A stretch of 64,000 bases of DNA from Streptomyces sp. NL15-2K (GTDB lineage: Bacteria > Actinomycetota > Actinomycetes > Streptomycetales > Streptomycetaceae). Positions 20,602-29,382 of the stretch are shown one piece after another. The position numbers and the translations under genes were made by a program. The notes below the pieces were generated by a model. The model was given only the letters and a program-made list of their open reading frames with translations, made no database searches and was not told where the DNA came from. The stretch covers positions 3,701,501-3,765,500 of the forward strand of contig NZ_CP130630.1 of the NCBI RefSeq assembly GCF_030551255.1. Reading direction: 5' to 3'. Numbering within the stretch: position 1 is the first letter of the stretch; every line of letters begins with the position of its first letter.

Positions 20602-21132
20602 TCACTTGCCCTCGGGCCAGCACTCGGGCGCCTTCTGGCAGTAGACGGTCTTGGTGACGGTCACCGTGACGGTCGGACCGGGCTGCTGGGGATTGTTGAC
20701 GGGCGGGGTGGTCTTCGCGTCGCAGTTGCCCAGCCCCTCCACGTGGAACCACTGCTTGCCGTCGATCTTGGCGGTGAGGTCCCCGCGGACACACGCGCCG
20801 CTGACCGCGCGGGTGATCCTGCCGGTGACGGTGATGTCCTTGCCGTCGTCCGTCTCGCCCTCGCAGTCGACCTCGGCGACGGCGTTCTCGGTCGCGGTGG
20901 GTGTCGAGCCGCCGTCCCCGTACGAGGCCGTGCAGTTGAGCCAGCGCACATCGGCCTTCTGCCGCTCCAGCTCGTCCGTCACGGTCTGGTCGGTCGTGTA
21001 CGCCACGGTCGCGGAGTTCAGCCCGGCCGGGTCACAGGCGACCGCTCCTCCCACCGTGAGCCCCGCGAATGCCACCGCGACCGCCACGCGCCGCGCACGC
21101 GGCCGACGCCATATCCGCCTCAATGCCCCCAT
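20602..21132 (-). CDS. Putative lipoprotein or secreted protein, unknown function
   Basis: A 176-residue protein with an Arg-rich N-terminus (RRIWRRPRARR) and a hydrophobic stretch ending VGGAVAC, which could be a lipobox although position -3 is Ala rather than Leu. The mature part has paired cysteines (WLNCTAS, EVDCEGE, GACVRGD, GNCDAK, VYCQKAPEC) and a Pro/Thr/Val-rich linker near the C-terminus. The sequence resembles exported Streptomyces proteins with a DUF4333-like layout, but I do not recognise it firmly. It is separated from the tricorn gene by 45 bp. Confidence 0.65.
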   Translation of the reverse strand: MGALRRIWRRPRARRVAVAVAFAGLTVGGAVACDPAGLNSATVAYTTDQTVTDELERQKADVRWLNCTASYGDGGSTPTATENAVAEVDCEGETDDGKDITVTGRITRAVSGACVRGDLTAKIDGKQWFHVEGLGNCDAKTTPPVNNPQQPGPTVTVTVTKTVYCQKAPECWPEGK

Positions 21133-21210
21133 GCACGGCAGCCTGCCACCGTCGCGCTCGCCGCGGTAGAGCGCATACGGCCATGAGGTGCCGTCGGACT
21201 CTCGGCGCCC

Positions 21211-21299
21211 GGCGTTGGTGTGACCCCCGACTGGGGGCTGCCGCCCCCAGACCCCCGCTTCGGCCTGAACGGCCTTGTCCTCAAACGCCGGACAGGCTG
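21211..21299. repeat. Dispersed intergenic repeat, family A copy 2
   Basis: This is the inverted counterpart of the element at 14760-14847. On the minus strand it reads TGTCCGGCGTTTGAGGACAA, then GGCCGTTCAGGCCGAAGCGG and a GGGGGCGGCAGCCCCC hairpin. Orientation and block order match. It lies directly downstream of a decayed gene and may act as a transcription end. Confidence 0.75.
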
Positions 21300-21303
21300 A
21301 CTT

Positions 21304-21447
21304 TCACTGGCCGTCCCTCAGCCGCACAGCAGCAGCCACTCCTGCGGTGCCGGCAGGCGACTGGGGCTTCAGGCCGAGGACCTCGGCTTAGTAGCGGTAG
21401 CAGGCGGCGAAGTCGGTGACGAGCAGACGTACCTGGGCGAGTTCCAC
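21304..21447 (-). pseudogene. Remnant of a VOC/glyoxalase-family gene
   Basis: On the minus strand just after the rsmE stop, the frame reads VELAQVRLLVTDFAACYRY, an in-frame TAA, then AEVLGLKPQ, and ends with VRLRDGQ and TGA. The first two blocks form the typical N-terminus of VOC-superfamily proteins (beta strand, FxxCYRFY, DVLGL). The expected length is about 120 residues but only 47 codons remain, so both a stop and a large internal deletion are present. The reading is by eye from the family pattern. Confidence 0.6.
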
Positions 21448-21464
21448 GAGCCGTTCTCCCGAGA

Positions 21465-22205
21465 TCAGGACCAGCGGCCGGAGCGGCCGAGGAGCAGGGC
21501 GGTCGCCGCGGTCCCGGCGGTCGACGTGCGCAGTACCGTACGCCCCAGCCGGTACGCCTTCGCACCCGCTTCCTCGAACAGCGCCAACTCCTCGGGGGAG
21601 ACACCGCCTTCGGGACCGACGACCAGCACGATCTCACCCTGGGCGGGCAGTTCGGCCGTGGCCAGGGCTTCTTCACCGCTCTCGTGGAGTACGGCGGCGA
21701 AGTCGGCTTTGGCGAGAAGTGCGGCAACCTCCTTGGCCGTCGCCGCGTCCGCGATCTCCGGGAAGCGCACTCGGCGGGACTGCTTGCCGGCCTCGCGGGC
21801 GGTGGCGCGCCACTTGGCGAGCGCCTTCTGGCCGCGTTCGCCCTTCCACTGGGTGATGCAGCGGGCGGCGGCCCACGGCACGATCGCGTCGACGCCGGTC
21901 TCGGTCATCGTCTCGACGGCCAGCTCACCGCGGTCGCCCTTGGGGAGGGCCTGGACGACGGTGACGCGCGGGGACTCGGGGGGTTCCTCGGAGACGCCGG
22001 TCATGTGGACGATCAGCCGGTCCTTGCCCTCGGCGCCGACCACGTCGCACTCCGCCCACCGTCCGGCGCCGTCGGTGAGGACGACCCGCTCCCCCTGCCG
22101 CAGTCGCTTCACGGAGACGGCGTGCCGCCCTTCGGGGCCGTCGAGGACGTACTGCCCGGCACCGTCCGCGCGGAAGTGCTCGACGACGAACACCGGCGCG
22201 GTCAT
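21465..22205 (-). CDS. rsmE: 16S rRNA m3U1498 methyltransferase RsmE
   Basis: A 246-residue SPOUT methyltransferase that methylates U1498 of 16S rRNA. The N-terminal PUA-like region starts APVFVVEHFRADG; the knot region carries VVGPEGGVSPEELALFEEAGA and LGRTVLRTSTAGTAA, the SAM-binding trefoil signature. The ATG overlaps the stop of the upstream nitronate monooxygenase gene by 1 nt (TGATG), so the two genes are translationally coupled. Confidence 0.93.
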   Translation of the reverse strand: MTAPVFVVEHFRADGAGQYVLDGPEGRHAVSVKRLRQGERVVLTDGAGRWAECDVVGAEGKDRLIVHMTGVSEEPPESPRVTVVQALPKGDRGELAVETMTETGVDAIVPWAAARCITQWKGERGQKALAKWRATAREAGKQSRRVRFPEIADAATAKEVAALLAKADFAAVLHESGEEALATAELPAQGEIVLVVGPEGGVSPEELALFEEAGAKAYRLGRTVLRTSTAGTAATALLLGRSGRWS

Positions 22206-23287
22206 CAGACGCCTCCCGCCGGGGGAAACATCGACAACGCCGCCCTGGCGTCGGCGAGTTCACCGGCCAGCACCTCCACCAGCTGCCCCGCGGGCAGTTC
22301 GCGGGCCATACGGTGCCCCTGTCCCGCCCACAGCGCCATGCCCTGCGCGTCGCCCGCCTTGGCGGCCGCCTTGCGCAGCGGCGAGGTGAGGTGGTGGATC
22401 TCGGGGTAGGCGGCGGGCGCGTACGGGCCGTGCTCGCGCAGGAACCGGTTGACCAGGCCGCGGGCCGGGCGGCCGGAGAAGGCGCGGGTCAGCTCCGTAC
22501 GGACGTACAGGGGGTTGGTCAGCGCCTGCTTGTGCACGGCGTTCGCACCGGACTCGGGCGTGGCGAGGAACGCCGTGCCGAGCTGGGCCGCGCTCGCGCC
22601 CGCGGCGAGTGCGGCGGCGATCTGGCCGCCGCGCATGATGCCGCCGGCGGCGAGGATCGGGATGCGTACGGTCTCGCGGATCTGCGCGATCAGGGACAGC
22701 AGTCCGATACCGGCACCGTCGTTCTCCGGGATGTCACGGTGGGTGCCCTGGTGGCCGCCGGCCTCCACGCCCTGCGCGATCACCGCGTCGGCGCCCGCCC
22801 GCTCGACGGCGAGGGCCTCGTCGGTGGTGGTCGCGGTGACCAGGGTGAAGGTGCCGGCCCGACGCAGTGAGTCCAGTACGTCAGGACTCGGCGCGCCGAA
22901 GTGGAAGGAGACCACCGGTACCGGGTTGTCGAGCAGAACGGCGAGCTTGGCCTCGTAGCCGTCGTCGCGGCCGCTTTCGGGGTCACCCAGCTCGGTGTCG
23001 TACCAGGCGGCCTCGCCGGCCAGTTGGTGGGCGTAGACGTCCACGGCGGCGGGGTCGGCGTACTCGGGCTGCGGCATGAAGAGGTTCACGCCGAAGGGGC
23101 GGGCCGTGAGGCTCCGCAACTGCTTGATCTCCTGGTACAGGCCGTCGGCCGTCTTGTACCCGGCGGCGAGGAACCCCAGCCCGCCGGCCTCGCACACGGC
23201 CGCGGCGAGCGTCGGCACGGAGACGCCGCCCGCCATGGGGGCCTGCACGATCGGATGGGGGAAGAGATCGGTCAGTGCGGAGGACAT
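22205..23287 (-). CDS. Nitronate monooxygenase (2-nitropropane dioxygenase family)
   Basis: A 360-residue FMN-dependent TIM-barrel protein. VQAPMAGGVSVPTLAAAVCEAGGLGFLAAGY is the N-terminal flavin loop. GADAVIAQGVEAGGHQGTH carries the conserved His and phosphate-binding region, and AAGGIMRGGQIAAALAAGASAAQLGTAFL completes the FMN site. Such enzymes oxidise propionate-3-nitronate and related compounds to detoxify them. The gene is coupled to rsmE through a 1-nt overlap. Confidence 0.9.
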   Translation of the reverse strand: MSSALTDLFPHPIVQAPMAGGVSVPTLAAAVCEAGGLGFLAAGYKTADGLYQEIKQLRSLTARPFGVNLFMPQPEYADPAAVDVYAHQLAGEAAWYDTELGDPESGRDDGYEAKLAVLLDNPVPVVSFHFGAPSPDVLDSLRRAGTFTLVTATTTDEALAVERAGADAVIAQGVEAGGHQGTHRDIPENDGAGIGLLSLIAQIRETVRIPILAAGGIMRGGQIAAALAAGASAAQLGTAFLATPESGANAVHKQALTNPLYVRTELTRAFSGRPARGLVNRFLREHGPYAPAAYPEIHHLTSPLRKAAAKAGDAQGMALWAGQGHRMARELPAGQLVEVLAGELADARAALSMFPPAGGV

Positions 23288-23407
23288 GACGGCATGTTGT
23301 CACGTCCTCAGAACAAGTCCGAATCGACCCTTCGCTTTGGGTAGGGGCGGCGGGGACGCTGCATCCATCAGCGGCTCCGCCGGCGGGCAACCGCCCGCAG
23401 ACACCCG

Positions 23408-23464
23408 TCAGCGCCCGTTGAACGCATCCTTCAACCGCGAGAACAACCCCTGCTGCCCCGGCTG
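23408..23464 (-). pseudogene. Stray copy of the dnaJ 3' end
   Basis: Positions 23408-23464 repeat the last 19 codons of dnaJ (23522-23578) 114 bp downstream, with three mismatches in 57 bases. The copy encodes exactly the same peptide, [18 protein letters not shown], followed by TGA. It has no start and is not attached to a longer frame. It looks like a footprint of a local duplication or replacement of the dnaJ tail. Confidence 0.85.
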
Positions 23465-23521
23465 ACCGTGCCTGCCCGGGGGCCGACCCCCGGACCCCCA
23501 GCAGTCCGCCCTCAGCTCACC

Positions 23522-24658
23522 TCAGCGACCATTGAACGCATCCTTCAACCGCGAGAACAACCCTTGCTGCCCCGGCTGGAACTGCCCCTGCGGCCGCTCC
23601 TCGCCCCGCAGCTTGGCCAGCTCGCGCAGCAACCGCTCCTGCTCCACGTCGAGCTTGGTCGGGGTCTGGACCTCGACGTGGACGATCAGGTCACCCCGGC
23701 CGCCGCCGCGCAGATGCGTGACGCCCCGGCCGTGCAGCGGGATCGACTGGCCGGACTGGGTGCCGGGCCGGATGTCGACCTCCTCCAGGCCGTCCAGCGT
23801 CTCCAGCGGGACCTTGGTACCGAGGGAGGCCGCGGTCATCGGGAGGGTGACCGTGCAGTGCAGATCGTCGCCCCGACGCTGGAACTGCGAGTGCGGCAGC
23901 TCGTGGATCTCGACGTACAGGTCACCGGCGGGACCGCCACCGGGCCCGACCTCGCCCTCGCCGGCGAGCTGGATGCGGGTGCCGTTGTCGACACCGGCGG
24001 GGATCTTCACGGTCAGGGTCCGACGGGAGCGGACCCGGCCGTCGCCGGCGCACTCCGGGCACGGAGTGGGCACCACGGTCCCGAAGCCCTGGCACTGCGG
24101 GCACGGACGCGAGGTCATGACCTGGCCCAGGAAGGACCGCGTCACCTGCGACACCTCACCGCGGCCGCGGCACATGTCACACGTCTGCGCGCTCGTCCCC
24201 GGCGCCGCACCCTCACCGCTACAGGTGGTGCAGACGATCGCCGTGTCGACCTGGATGTCCTTCGTCGTACCGAAGGCCGCCTCGTCGAGCTCGATGTCCA
24301 GCCGGATCATCGCGTCCTGGCCGCGCCGGGTGCGCGAGCGCGGACCGCGCTGGGACGCCGTACCGAAGAAGGCGTCCATGATGTCGGAGAAGTTCCCGAA
24401 GCCACCCGCCCCGAAGCCGCCGGCACCCGCGCCGGCCGCCTGCGAGAGCGGGTCGCCGCCGAGGTCGTAGACCTGCTTCTTCTGCGGGTCCGACAGCACC
24501 TCGTAAGCGGCGTTGATCTCCTTGAACCGCTCCTGGGTCTTCGGATCGGGGTTGACGTCCGGGTGCAGCTCGCGCGCGAGCCGCCGGAAGGCCTTCTTGA
24601 TCTCTTCCTGCGACGCGTCGCGACGCACGCCGAGAACGGCGTAATAGTCCGTGGCCAC
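23522..24658 (-). CDS. dnaJ: Chaperone DnaJ
   Basis: A 378-residue type I J-protein. The J domain (residues 1-70) has the HPDVNPD motif, followed by a Gly-rich linker ([17 protein letters not shown]). The zinc-finger region has four Cys-x-x-Cys-x-Gly repeats beginning [24 protein letters not shown] and [10 protein letters not shown]-terminal substrate domain follows. It delivers clients to DnaK. GTG starts immediately after the hrcA TAA, so hrcA-dnaJ is one operon under the CIRCE operator. It is presumably the second dnaJ of the genome, the first being with dnaK. Confidence 0.96.
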   Translation of the reverse strand: MATDYYAVLGVRRDASQEEIKKAFRRLARELHPDVNPDPKTQERFKEINAAYEVLSDPQKKQVYDLGGDPLSQAAGAGAGGFGAGGFGNFSDIMDAFFGTASQRGPRSRTRRGQDAMIRLDIELDEAAFGTTKDIQVDTAIVCTTCSGEGAAPGTSAQTCDMCRGRGEVSQVTRSFLGQVMTSRPCPQCQGFGTVVPTPCPECAGDGRVRSRRTLTVKIPAGVDNGTRIQLAGEGEVGPGGGPAGDLYVEIHELPHSQFQRRGDDLHCTVTLPMTAASLGTKVPLETLDGLEEVDIRPGTQSGQSIPLHGRGVTHLRGGGRGDLIVHVEVQTPTKLDVEQERLLRELAKLRGEERPQGQFQPGQQGLFSRLKDAFNGR

Positions 24659-25675
24659 TTACGACTCCGCCAGGATCTGTCCGACGTACCGTGCCACTGC
24701 GCGTACCGCTCCCATCGTTCCCGGGTAATCCATGCGGGTCGGTCCGACCACGCCGAGCTTGGCGACTGCCTCGTTGCCCGAACCGTAGCCGACCGACACC
24801 ACGGACGTGGAGTTGAGTCCCTCGTAGGCGTTCTCGTGACCGATGCGTACGGTCATGCCCGAATCCCCCGCCTCGCCAAGGAGTTTGAGGAGCACGACCT
24901 GCTCCTCCAAGGCCTCCAGGACGGGCCGGATGGTGAGGGGAAAGTCATGTCCGAAGCGGGTCAGATTGGCGGTGCCGCCGATCATCAGCCGCTCCTCGTT
25001 CTCCTCGACCAGCGTCTCCAGCAGGGTGGAGAGGACGGTCGAGACCGTGCCGCGGTCCTCTATGTCGAAGCCTTCGGGAAGGTCCTCGACGAGCCTGGGC
25101 ACATCGGTGAAGCGCCGCCCCGCGACCCGGCTGTTGAGCCGCGCCCGCAGATCGGCGAGGGAGGCCTCGCCGAACGGCGCCGGGCAGTCGATCATCCGCT
25201 GCTCGACCCGCCCCGTGTCCGTGATCAGCACGAGCATCACGCGCGCGGGCGCGAGCGACAGCAGCTCCACGTGCCGGACGGTGGACCGGGTGAGCGACGG
25301 ATACTGCACGACGGCGACCTGCCGGGTGAGCTGCGCGAGCAGCCGTACGGTCCGCGCCACGACATCGTCGAGGTCGACGGCGCCGTCGAGGAAGTTCTGG
25401 ATCGCGCGCCGCTCGGGCGGGGTCATCGGCTTGACGCCGGCGAGCTTGTCGACGAAGAGCCGGTAGCCCTTGTCCGTGGGGATCCGCCCGGCGCTGGTGT
25501 GCGGCTGGGCGATGTACCCCTCGTCCTCCAGGGCGGCCATGTCGTTGCGCACGGTCGCCGGGGAAACGCCGAGGTTGTGCCGCTCGGTGAGCGCCTTCGA
25601 CCCCACCGGCTCCTCGGTGCCGACATAGTCCTGGACGATGGCGCGCAGCACCTGAAGCCGTCGTTCACTCAGCAT
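24659..25675 (-). CDS. hrcA: Heat-inducible repressor HrcA
   Basis: A 338-residue repressor of heat-shock genes. A winged helix-turn-helix lies at the N-terminus ([22 protein letters not shown] to [18 protein letters not shown]), followed by the HrcA core ending in TVRIGHEN and [24 protein letters not shown] at 25675 is preceded by GGAGGTG. A CIRCE inverted repeat lies about 40 bp upstream, so the gene is autoregulated together with dnaJ. Confidence 0.96.
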   Translation of the reverse strand: MLSERRLQVLRAIVQDYVGTEEPVGSKALTERHNLGVSPATVRNDMAALEDEGYIAQPHTSAGRIPTDKGYRLFVDKLAGVKPMTPPERRAIQNFLDGAVDLDDVVARTVRLLAQLTRQVAVVQYPSLTRSTVRHVELLSLAPARVMLVLITDTGRVEQRMIDCPAPFGEASLADLRARLNSRVAGRRFTDVPRLVEDLPEGFDIEDRGTVSTVLSTLLETLVEENEERLMIGGTANLTRFGHDFPLTIRPVLEALEEQVVLLKLLGEAGDSGMTVRIGHENAYEGLNSTSVVSVGYGSGNEAVAKLGVVGPTRMDYPGTMGAVRAVARYVGQILAES

Positions 25676-25714
25676 TCGCGCACACCTCCAGAAATCGTCC
25701 CCTCGGCGCCTGGC

Positions 25715-25741
25715 CTGGCACTCTTCACATCCGAGTGCCAA
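25715..25741. promoter_or_regulatory. CIRCE operator for HrcA
   Basis: TGGCACTC at 25716-25723, nine bases, then GAGTGCCA at 25733-25740 form the canonical CIRCE inverted repeat with the invariant CACTC-N9-GAGTG core. It lies 40 bp upstream of the hrcA start on the minus strand and should bind HrcA. Confidence 0.95.
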
Positions 25742-25838
25742 CGTTCCCCGGCCCAGTGTACGGCCGTGGGGTACGCCCCGGGCAAGGGCGGCCCTCCGTT
25801 GCCGTGCCCGGACGTGCTGTCTTGGCTAGCGTCGCGGT

Positions 25839-26567
25839 ATGACGGTGACTTGGGAAGAGCTGGGGTGGGAGCGGTTGGCGGCCGGGGTGGGCCGGTGCCG
25901 TCTTCCCGGCTGGGACTGCACGGTGGGGCTGGTCGTCGGGGAGGGCACGGCCTTGTTGATCGACGCCGGGTCGAGCCTCGGGGAGGGCGCGCGGCTGCGG
26001 GCGCAGGCGGAGGCGTTCACCGGTCACCGTGTGACTCATCTCGCGCTCACACACCCCCATTTCGACCACGTCTTCGGGGCGGCGGCGTTCGCGGGGGCGG
26101 AGGTGTTCGGCGCGGTGGGCATCGACACGGTGTTCACCGCCCGGCACGCGCGCGAGGAGCTGCGCGCGGACGCGGTACGCAACGGGCTGGAGGCCGGCTC
26201 GGCGGACGAGGCGGTCGACGCGCTCACCCCGCCCCGCCACTACGTCTCCGGCGAGTGGACCCTCGACCTGGACGGCGGCCGGCAGGTCCTGCTGGCGAAC
26301 GTAGGCCCGGGCCACACGGCCCACGACCTCGCGATCCTGGTACCGGGCTCACCCGAGGTCGTCTTCTGCGGCGACCTGGTCGAGGAGTCCGGCGAACCGC
26401 AGGCGGGCCCCGACGCCGTACCGTCGCACTGGCCTGCGGCACTGGACCGGCTGCTGGACCTTGGCGGCGAGGACGCGCTGTACGTGCCCGGTCACGGAAC
26501 GGTGGTGGGCGCGGCGTTCGTACGGGCGCAGCGGGACGCGTTGGCGACGCGTTTCGGCGTGTCGTGA
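25839..26567 (+). CDS. Metallo-beta-lactamase-fold hydrolase
   Basis: A 242-residue MBL-fold protein with LTHPHFDHVFGAAAFA (metal ligands), GPGHTAHDLAILVPGSPEVVFCGDLVEESG (third His and bridging Asp) and YVPGHGTVV (last His). This resembles beta-lactamase-like hydrolases of unknown substrate. The ATG lacks a clear ribosome site and could be close to the transcript start, since only about 100 bp separates it from the CIRCE element. It is divergent from hrcA. Confidence 0.85.
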   Translation: MTVTWEELGWERLAAGVGRCRLPGWDCTVGLVVGEGTALLIDAGSSLGEGARLRAQAEAFTGHRVTHLALTHPHFDHVFGAAAFAGAEVFGAVGIDTVFTARHAREELRADAVRNGLEAGSADEAVDALTPPRHYVSGEWTLDLDGGRQVLLANVGPGHTAHDLAILVPGSPEVVFCGDLVEESGEPQAGPDAVPSHWPAALDRLLDLGGEDALYVPGHGTVVGAAFVRAQRDALATRFGVS

Positions 26568-26601
26568 GCACGCGCCGGTCACTTCTCCTATCGTCACCCG
26601 A

Positions 26602-27414
26602 ATGCGCCAGTACTCCGCCGACCTGACCCCTCCCTGGAAGAAGCCGAAGCCCGCCCCGGAGGTTCCGGCGGAGCCCGGCCTGGTGGTGGAGGAGCCCGGC
26701 ACCGGTTTCTGCGGCGCGGTGATCCGCTGCGAGGCGGGCACGGTCACCCTGGAGGACCGCTTCGGCAAGCACCGCGTGTTCCCGCTGGAGCCGCGGGGGT
26801 TCCTGCTGGAGGGCCGGGTGGTGACGCTGGTCCGGCCGCCGTCGTCGGCTCCGGTACGACCCACCCGTACGGCCTCCGGTTCGGTCGCCGTCCCCGGCGC
26901 ACGCGCACGCGTGGCCCGCGCCGGGCGCATCTACGTCGAGGGCCGGCACGACGCCGAACTGGTCGAGAAGGTGTGGGGCGACGACCTGCGCATCGAGGGC
27001 GTGGTCGTGGAGTACCTGGAGGGCGTGGACGACCTGCCGTCGATCGTGGCCGAATTCGCACCGGGTCCGGACGCGCGGTTGGGCGTCCTGGTGGACCACT
27101 TGGTGCCGGGCACGAAGGAGTGGCGCATCGCGGAGGCGGTGACCAGCGAGCACGCGCTGGTGGTGGGCCACCCGTACATCGACATCTGGGAGGCGGTGAA
27201 GCCGTCGTCCCTGGGGATTCCGGGGTGGCCCCGGGTGCCGCGAGGGCAGGACTGGAAGACGGGCGTGTGCCGGGCGCTGGGGTGGCCGGAAAACACCGGG
27301 GCGGTTTGGCAGGGGATTCTGGGGCGGGTGGGGTCTTACAGGGATCTGGAGCCGGAGTTGTTGGGGCGGGTGGAGGAGTTGATCGACTTCGTCACGGATA
27401 GCGGTGGGGCTTAA
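26602..27414 (+). CDS. DUF3097-family protein
   Basis: A 270-residue actinobacterial protein. The N-terminal basic stretch is MRQYSADLTPPWKKPKP. RIYVEGRHDAELVEKVWGDDLR to LGVLVDHLVPGTKEWRIA resembles a Toprim-like nucleotide or metal-binding core (Glu in VEGRHD, Asp in LVDH). The family is conserved in Actinobacteria next to hemW or hrcA and has no established role. It follows the MBL gene by 34 bp. Its 3' end overlaps the convergent Uma2 gene by 23 bp. Confidence 0.8.
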   Translation: MRQYSADLTPPWKKPKPAPEVPAEPGLVVEEPGTGFCGAVIRCEAGTVTLEDRFGKHRVFPLEPRGFLLEGRVVTLVRPPSSAPVRPTRTASGSVAVPGARARVARAGRIYVEGRHDAELVEKVWGDDLRIEGVVVEYLEGVDDLPSIVAEFAPGPDARLGVLVDHLVPGTKEWRIAEAVTSEHALVVGHPYIDIWEAVKPSSLGIPGWPRVPRGQDWKTGVCRALGWPENTGAVWQGILGRVGSYRDLEPELLGRVEELIDFVTDSGGA

Positions 27415-27970
27415 CGCCCTTGTAGGTGCCGAATTCGGCGGTGTCGAGTTCGATGCTGAGGTGCTCCAGCGGGAGCGGGGCACCGAACTTCGTAACTTGC
27501 TGCACTTGGTAGTCGGCGTCCTCTCCCTCTCCGACAGGCTTCGTCAACAGGACGCAGTGCGCCATGATCGGGTCGACGATGAGGTAGGCGGGGATCTCGC
27601 CGGCAGCGTAGATCGAGCGCTTGACTCCATAGTCCCGGGCGACACTGGTCTTGGAGACGACCTCGACGACCATCGTGATCAGTCGACACGGCAGCAGGCG
27701 ACCAGATGCGGGCATGGCGTTTCGCTCCAGGACGACCAGATCCGGCACGGGCTCGCTGGCCTCATCAATGATGTCGACGTCCTGAGTCTGGAGCCGGGAC
27801 CATCGCTTACGCGGGAACTGGTCCAGCACATCCTCGACGATCATGTTGTGGACCAGATCAGGGCTGGCCATCATCACGATTTCCCCCCGGAGAAGCTCGA
27901 CCTTGACGCCCTCGGGAGGCTCGAACTCCTCGAAGTATTTGGTCATCCCACGCTCGTCCACAGCGGTCAT
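27392..27970 (-). CDS. Uma2 family (PD-(D/E)XK-like) protein
   Basis: A 192-residue Uma2/DUF820 protein with VELLRGEIVMMASPDLVHNMIVEDV in the first half, EPVPDLVVLE (acidic metal residue) and LITMVVEVVSKTSVARDYGVKRSIYAAGEIPAYLIVD, which corresponds to the ExK part of the restriction-endonuclease fold. Streptomyces carries many Uma2 copies of unknown biological role. ATG is preceded by GGAGGG. It overlaps the end of the DUF3097 gene tail to tail. Confidence 0.88.
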   Translation of the reverse strand: MTAVDERGMTKYFEEFEPPEGVKVELLRGEIVMMASPDLVHNMIVEDVLDQFPRKRWSRLQTQDVDIIDEASEPVPDLVVLERNAMPASGRLLPCRLITMVVEVVSKTSVARDYGVKRSIYAAGEIPAYLIVDPIMAHCVLLTKPVGEGEDADYQVQQVTKFGAPLPLEHLSIELDTAEFGTYKGVKPHRYP

Positions 27971-28071
27971 CTCCGTGGCCCTCCACATCCGCCGCGTACT
28001 TGTTAGCGGCAGCCTACGAATCAGGTTAGGTGCCGAATGGGCACTCCGCACCGATTCACCCGCCCGAGTGA

Positions 28072-29313
28072 TCAATCCACGAGGTCCCTGACCACCGCAT
28101 CCGCCAGCAGCCGCCCCCGAAGCGTCAGCACCGCACGCCCCTCCCCGTAGGGCCCCTCCTGAAGCAACCCACCCCCCAGCGCCCGCCGAGAAGCCGCCAG
28201 CCCCTCCTCCCGCAGCAACTCCAACGGCACCCCCTCCCGAAGCCGCAGCTCCAGCAGAATCCGCTCCACCCGCCGGTCCTCCTCCGAAAGGATCTCCCGC
28301 CCCGCCCCCGGCGACCGCCCCGCCGCCAAGGCCGCCGCGTACGCCCCCGGATGCTTCACGTTCCACCACCGCACCCCGCCCACATGGCTGTGCGCGCCCG
28401 GCCCCGCGCCCCACCAGTCGGCGCCACGCCAGTACAGCTCGTTGTGCAGGCAGCGGCCCGCGTCCGAGGTCGCCCAGTTCGACACCTCGTACCAGTCGAA
28501 ACCGGCCGCCGACAGCGCCTCCTCCGCGATCAGATACCGGTCCGCGTGCACGTCGTCGTCCGTCATCGGGACCTCGCCCCGCCGGATCCGCCGGGCCAGC
28601 TGCGTACCCTCCTCGACGATCAGCGCGTACGCCGAGACGTGGTCCGGGCCGGCGCCGAGCGCTGCCTCGAGCGACGCCCGCCAGTCGTCGTCCGACTCCC
28701 CCGGCGTGCCGTAGATCAGGTCCAGGTTCACGTGCTCGAAGCCCGCCGCCCGGGCCTGAGCCACGCACGCCTCCGGCCGCCCCGGCGTGTGCGTGCGGTC
28801 CAGGACCTTCAGCACATGCTGCTTCGCGCTCTGCATGCCGAAGGAGATCCGGTTGAAGCCGCCCTCCCGGAGCGTGGCCAGATACGCCGGATCCACCGAC
28901 TCCGGATTCGCCTCCGTCGTGACCTCCGCATCGGCCGCGAGGCCGAACTCGTCGCGGATCGCCCCCAGCATCCGTACGAGATCACCCGCGGCCAGCAGTG
29001 TCGGCGTACCGCCGCCCACGAACACCGTGCGCACCGGACGCGGATCGTCGCCGAGGACCTTGCGGGCCAGGCGGATCTCGTCGATCAGGGTGTCCGCGTA
29101 GTTGTCGCGGGAGGCGAGGACGCCGCCCGTGCCGCGCAGCTCGGTCGCCGTGTAGGTGTTGAAGTCGCAGTAGCCGCAGCGGGTCGCGCAGTACGGGACG
29201 TGCAGGTAGAAGCCGAGCGGACGGTCGGCGGCCCCGGCGAGCGCGGACGCGGGGAGCGCGCCGTCGTCGGGGACGGGCTCGCCGTCGGGGAGTGCGGAAG
29301 GCATGCCTTCCAT
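28072..29313 (-). CDS. hemW: Radical SAM heme chaperone HemW
   Basis: A 413-residue radical SAM protein. The cluster motif is CATRCGYCDF (Cys-x3-Cys-x2-Cys-x-Phe), followed by VGGGTPTLL and ISFGMQS. The C-terminal part matches HemW rather than HemN, because it lacks HemN-specific N-terminal residues. HemW inserts haem into respiratory enzymes; older annotation calls it oxygen-independent coproporphyrinogen oxidase. Two in-frame ATGs (29313, 29304) are possible starts. It follows the usual Streptomyces order next to hrcA-dnaJ. Confidence 0.92.
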   Translation of the reverse strand: MEGMPSALPDGEPVPDDGALPASALAGAADRPLGFYLHVPYCATRCGYCDFNTYTATELRGTGGVLASRDNYADTLIDEIRLARKVLGDDPRPVRTVFVGGGTPTLLAAGDLVRMLGAIRDEFGLAADAEVTTEANPESVDPAYLATLREGGFNRISFGMQSAKQHVLKVLDRTHTPGRPEACVAQARAAGFEHVNLDLIYGTPGESDDDWRASLEAALGAGPDHVSAYALIVEEGTQLARRIRRGEVPMTDDDVHADRYLIAEEALSAAGFDWYEVSNWATSDAGRCLHNELYWRGADWWGAGPGAHSHVGGVRWWNVKHPGAYAAALAAGRSPGAGREILSEEDRRVERILLELRLREGVPLELLREEGLAASRRALGGGLLQEGPYGEGRAVLTLRGRLLADAVVRDLVD

Positions 29314-29332
29314 TGTCCAGCACCCGAACGGG

Positions 29333-29382
29333 TTACTCGGCCTTGCTCGGCCTTACTCGGCCTTGCTCGCCCTTACTCGGCC
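29333..29382. repeat. Five tandem 10-bp units at the phosphatase gene 3' end
   Basis: Five head-to-tail copies of TT(A/G)CTCGGCC, with one base change in the fourth, cover 29333-29382. The first copy from the gene side contains the TAA stop of the phosphatase gene. Because 10 is not a multiple of 3, copy changes would shift frame, but each A-type unit brings its own TAA in the frame that ends after AE. Confidence 0.85.
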
